A DNA stretch of 14,768 nt from positions 1 through 14,768 of the forward strand of contig DQNX01000062.1 in assembly GCA_015658965.1 (NCBI GenBank). The letters are read 5' to 3'. The translations under genes were made by a program, and so were the position numbers. Shown piece by piece: positions 12,652-14,768 of this stretch. The notes below the pieces were generated by a model, which was given only the letters and a program-made list of their open reading frames with translations, was not told the DNA's origin and ran no database searches. How positions within the stretch are numbered: the stretch's first letter is position 1; the number at the start of each line of letters is the position of its first letter. The stretch comes from Gammaproteobacteria bacterium (GTDB taxonomy: Bacteria; Pseudomonadota; Gammaproteobacteria; PS1; Pseudothioglobaceae).

Positions 12652-14768
12652 ATGTCGCACAAGCTAATTTTACTGGATGGATCGGCCTTTTTATTTAGGG
12701 CTTATTTTTCCACACTTTCTCAAAATTTAACCAATGACGATGGCTTTCCAACAGGGGCTATGTTTGGTGTGATTAATGCCATTAAGCATTTACAGCGTAA
12801 ATATCCACAGGCAAAAATGATTGCGATTTTTGATGCCAAGGGCAAGAATCATCGACACGATCTTTACCCGCAATACAAGGCTCACCGCAAGCCTGCTGAC
12901 GAAGAGTTGGTTATGCAAATTGAGCCACTGTATGAGATTATCCGCGCCATGGGGTTTCATTTTATGTGCGTACCCGGGGTTGAGGCGGACGATGTCATTG
13001 CGACGCTGAGTCGATGTGCAGATGAGAACAAACTCAAAACCATTATTGCCAGTGGTGATAAGGACTTAATGCAACTGGTCAGTGACAATGTTACCCAGCT
13101 TAACATGAAGGGTGATTTATACGATCATGCCGGTGTGGTAGAAAAAATGGGTGTGCGCCCTGACCAGATTCTAGACTTATTAGCACTCACTGGTGACAGT
13201 GCAGACAACATTCCCGGTGTGCCAAGTGTTGGCCCGAAAACAGCCATCAAGTGGCTAGATCAGTTCAAGACCATTGAAAGCATTAAAGCCAATGCGGATC
13301 AAATCAAGGGCAAAGTGGGTGAAAAATTACGTGACAGTTTTGAGCTGTTAGATTTGTCTTATCAGTTAGTGCAGCTTAAATTCGATGTTGATTTACCTTG
13401 CGATATTTTGACAGATGAGCCCGGCCCAAACAATGTAAAGTTAGCCGACTTATTTCAACAATACGGATTTTCGATGTGGCTTAAACAACTGGGTGTTAGC
13501 CAGCAATCAGCCACACCTAAGCCAGACACACAAGCCACAGCCAGCCCTGTGACTGATACAGTTGAGCACGCGCCAAGCAGTAATTTTATGGCTGATTATT
13601 CCCAGATATTGGTGCTAGAGGGTCAAACCTTTGAAACATTAATACAAAGATTAGAACAAAGCAACTCTTTTGTTTTTGATTTAGAAACGACTTCGTTGGA
13701 TTATATGAATGCCCAAATTGTGGGCTGGGTATTTTTAGTTGATAAAGACAGCTTTTATGTGCCGGTCGCGCATGATTATTTAGATGTGCCAAAGCAGCTT
13801 AATTTTGAAGAAGTACTGGAAAAACTCAGCCCTATTTTACAGAATTCAGCCATTCACAAAGTTGGGCAAAATCTCAAATATGACAGCCACGTTTTAGCCA
13901 ATTATAGCATCACCTTAAAAGGCATTAGTGATGATACGATGGTGAAATCTTACTGCCTAAATTCAGTGGCAACACGGCACAACATGGATGATTTGGCACA
14001 GCATTATCTTAACCATCAAACCATTTTATTTTCTGATGTGGCAGGCAAAGGCAAAAAGCAAATTAGCTTTAATCAGGTCGGGCTAGACCAAGCATTCCCT
14101 TACGCTTGTGAAGACGTCATTGTCACGCATGAACTCAACCGGGTATTAGAGGATGACTTGGCACAATATCCTAAGCTGGCTAGATTGTATCAAAATCTAG
14201 AAATCCCCTTAATTCAAGTTTTGGTGCGTATGGAGCGTAATGGCGTGGCGTTAGATGTGAGCGCTTTGAACACACAACAAGTTAATGTTGCCACACAAAT
14301 GAAAACCATTCAATCGCAAGCCTTTGAGTTAGCAGGTGATGCGTTTAATTTAGAGTCACCCAGGCAAATTCAACAAATTTTATTTTCTGAAGAGGGTTTG
14401 GGCTTAGAAGCGAAAAAGAAAACTCCTAAGGGTGCGCCCTCTACCAATGAAGAAGCTTTGAAATTATTGGATCACCCATTGGTTGACTTGATTTTGTCTT
14501 ATCGCACACTCACAAAACTCAACTCAACTTATTTAGAAGCTTTGCCAAAGCAAATTGATCTTAAAACTCAGCGTTTGCACACCTCTTACCATCAAGCAGT
14601 CACAGCAACAGGACGCCTGTCATCGAGCAATCCAAACCTGCAAAATATCCCCATTCGCTCTGAACAAGGTGCGCGCATTAGGGGGGCTTTTGTCGCCAAC
14701 AAAGGCAACGTAATTATTGCGGCAGATTATTCTCAAATTGAGCTAAGAATCATGGCGCATCTTTCACA
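12652..14768 (+). CDS. polA: DNA polymerase I, N-terminal ~705 residues (3' end outside window)
   Basis: Polymerase/nuclease for Okazaki-fragment processing and repair synthesis. The frame stays open from ATG 12652 to the right edge. The 5'-nuclease domain (1 to about 280) shows LILLDGSAFLFRAYF, YKAHRKP, EADDVIATLS, SGDKDLMQLV and GDSADNIPGVPSVGPKTA. A low-complexity Ser/Thr/Pro/Ala linker (about 283-312) follows. The 3'-5' proofreading domain appears active: FDLETTSLD has D343 and E345 (E. coli D355, E357), followed by GQNLKYD and YACEDVIVT carrying the other two acidic residues. The polymerase domain shows TGRLSSSNPNLQNIPIR and motif A DYSQIELR with D692 (E. coli D705). Motifs B and C, about 220 residues, lie beyond the window. 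The Shine-Dalgarno is poor. It is transcribed divergently from znuC. Confidence 0.96.
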   Translation, partial: MSHKLILLDGSAFLFRAYFSTLSQNLTNDDGFPTGAMFGVINAIKHLQRKYPQAKMIAIFDAKGKNHRHDLYPQYKAHRKPADEELVMQIEPLYEIIRAMGFHFMCVPGVEADDVIATLSRCADENKLKTIIASGDKDLMQLVSDNVTQLNMKGDLYDHAGVVEKMGVRPDQILDLLALTGDSADNIPGVPSVGPKTAIKWLDQFKTIESIKANADQIKGKVGEKLRDSFELLDLSYQLVQLKFDVDLPCDILTDEPGPNNVKLADLFQQYGFSMWLKQLGVSQQSATPKPDTQATASPVTDTVEHAPSSNFMADYSQILVLEGQTFETLIQRLEQSNSFVFDLETTSLDYMNAQIVGWVFLVDKDSFYVPVAHDYLDVPKQLNFEEVLEKLSPILQNSAIHKVGQNLKYDSHVLANYSITLKGISDDTMVKSYCLNSVATRHNMDDLAQHYLNHQTILFSDVAGKGKKQISFNQVGLDQAFPYACEDVIVTHELNRVLEDDLAQYPKLARLYQNLEIPLIQVLVRMERNGVALDVSALNTQQVNVATQMKTIQSQAFELAGDAFNLESPRQIQQILFSEEGLGLEAKKKTPKGAPSTNEEALKLLDHPLVDLILSYRTLTKLNSTYLEALPKQIDLKTQRLHTSYHQAVTATGRLSSSNPNLQNIPIRSEQGARIRGAFVANKGNVIIAADYSQIELRIMAHLS

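Noticed and set aside
13586..13792. Minus-strand open frame inside polA
   Set aside because: It is antisense to the conserved proofreading domain of PolA and has no independent coding evidence.

Overview
The window comes from a gammaproteobacterial chromosome. It contains no phage, transposon, CRISPR, rRNA or tRNA signal. Protein sequences such as RluC, DapD, ZnuC, PykA, MnmG and PolA follow the E. coli-type families closely. The DNA is moderately AT-rich. A Calvin-cycle-subtype class II aldolase lies beside pgk and pyk, and a cbb3-oxidase maturation pair (ccoG-fixH) is also present. This mix suggests an autotrophic or mixotrophic, microaerobic, probably marine sulfur-oxidiser-like bacterium such as the SUP05/Thioglobus and bivalve-symbiont group. 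That placement is an inference from gene content, not something proven here.

Layout. (1) Positions 1-2717 (+): the tail of pgk, then pykA (TTG start, 3 bp after pgk) and fba, closed by a Rho-independent terminator. This is a lower-glycolysis/Calvin-cycle cassette. (2) Positions 2740-8519 (+): a tight six-gene run mnmG-rsmG-AsmA-like-tatD/ycfH-rluC-ubiA. Four of its five junctions are 4-bp ATGA overlaps and the fifth is a 9-bp gap. It joins tRNA modification, two rRNA modification enzymes, an unassigned membrane-anchored AsmA-like protein, a TatD-family nuclease and ubiquinone synthesis. (3) Positions 8520-8970: a stand-alone unit for a 76-residue, very hydrophobic protein of unknown function. 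It has an UP-element-like tract, a perfect -35 TTGACA, a structured leader, a strong Shine-Dalgarno sequence and a strong bidirectional terminator. (4) Positions 8982-9797 (-): dapD (lysine/peptidoglycan synthesis), divergent from (5) ccoG-fixH (9935-11805, +). The dapD-ccoG spacer contains an extended -10 for each direction and an FNR/Anr-like half-conserved box at about -41.5 of the ccoG promoter. (6) Positions 11837-12562 (-): znuC, the ATPase of the zinc importer, alone without znuA or znuB. (7) Positions 12652 to the end (+): polA, DNA polymerase I, cut by the window edge just after polymerase motif A.

Most of the window is housekeeping. The one element I cannot explain from known families is the small hydrophobic protein at 8689-8919. 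Its expression signals look like those of a very highly transcribed gene, and its two halves look like diverged copies of one helical unit. The next most interesting item is the FNR-type class II promoter architecture in front of ccoG.
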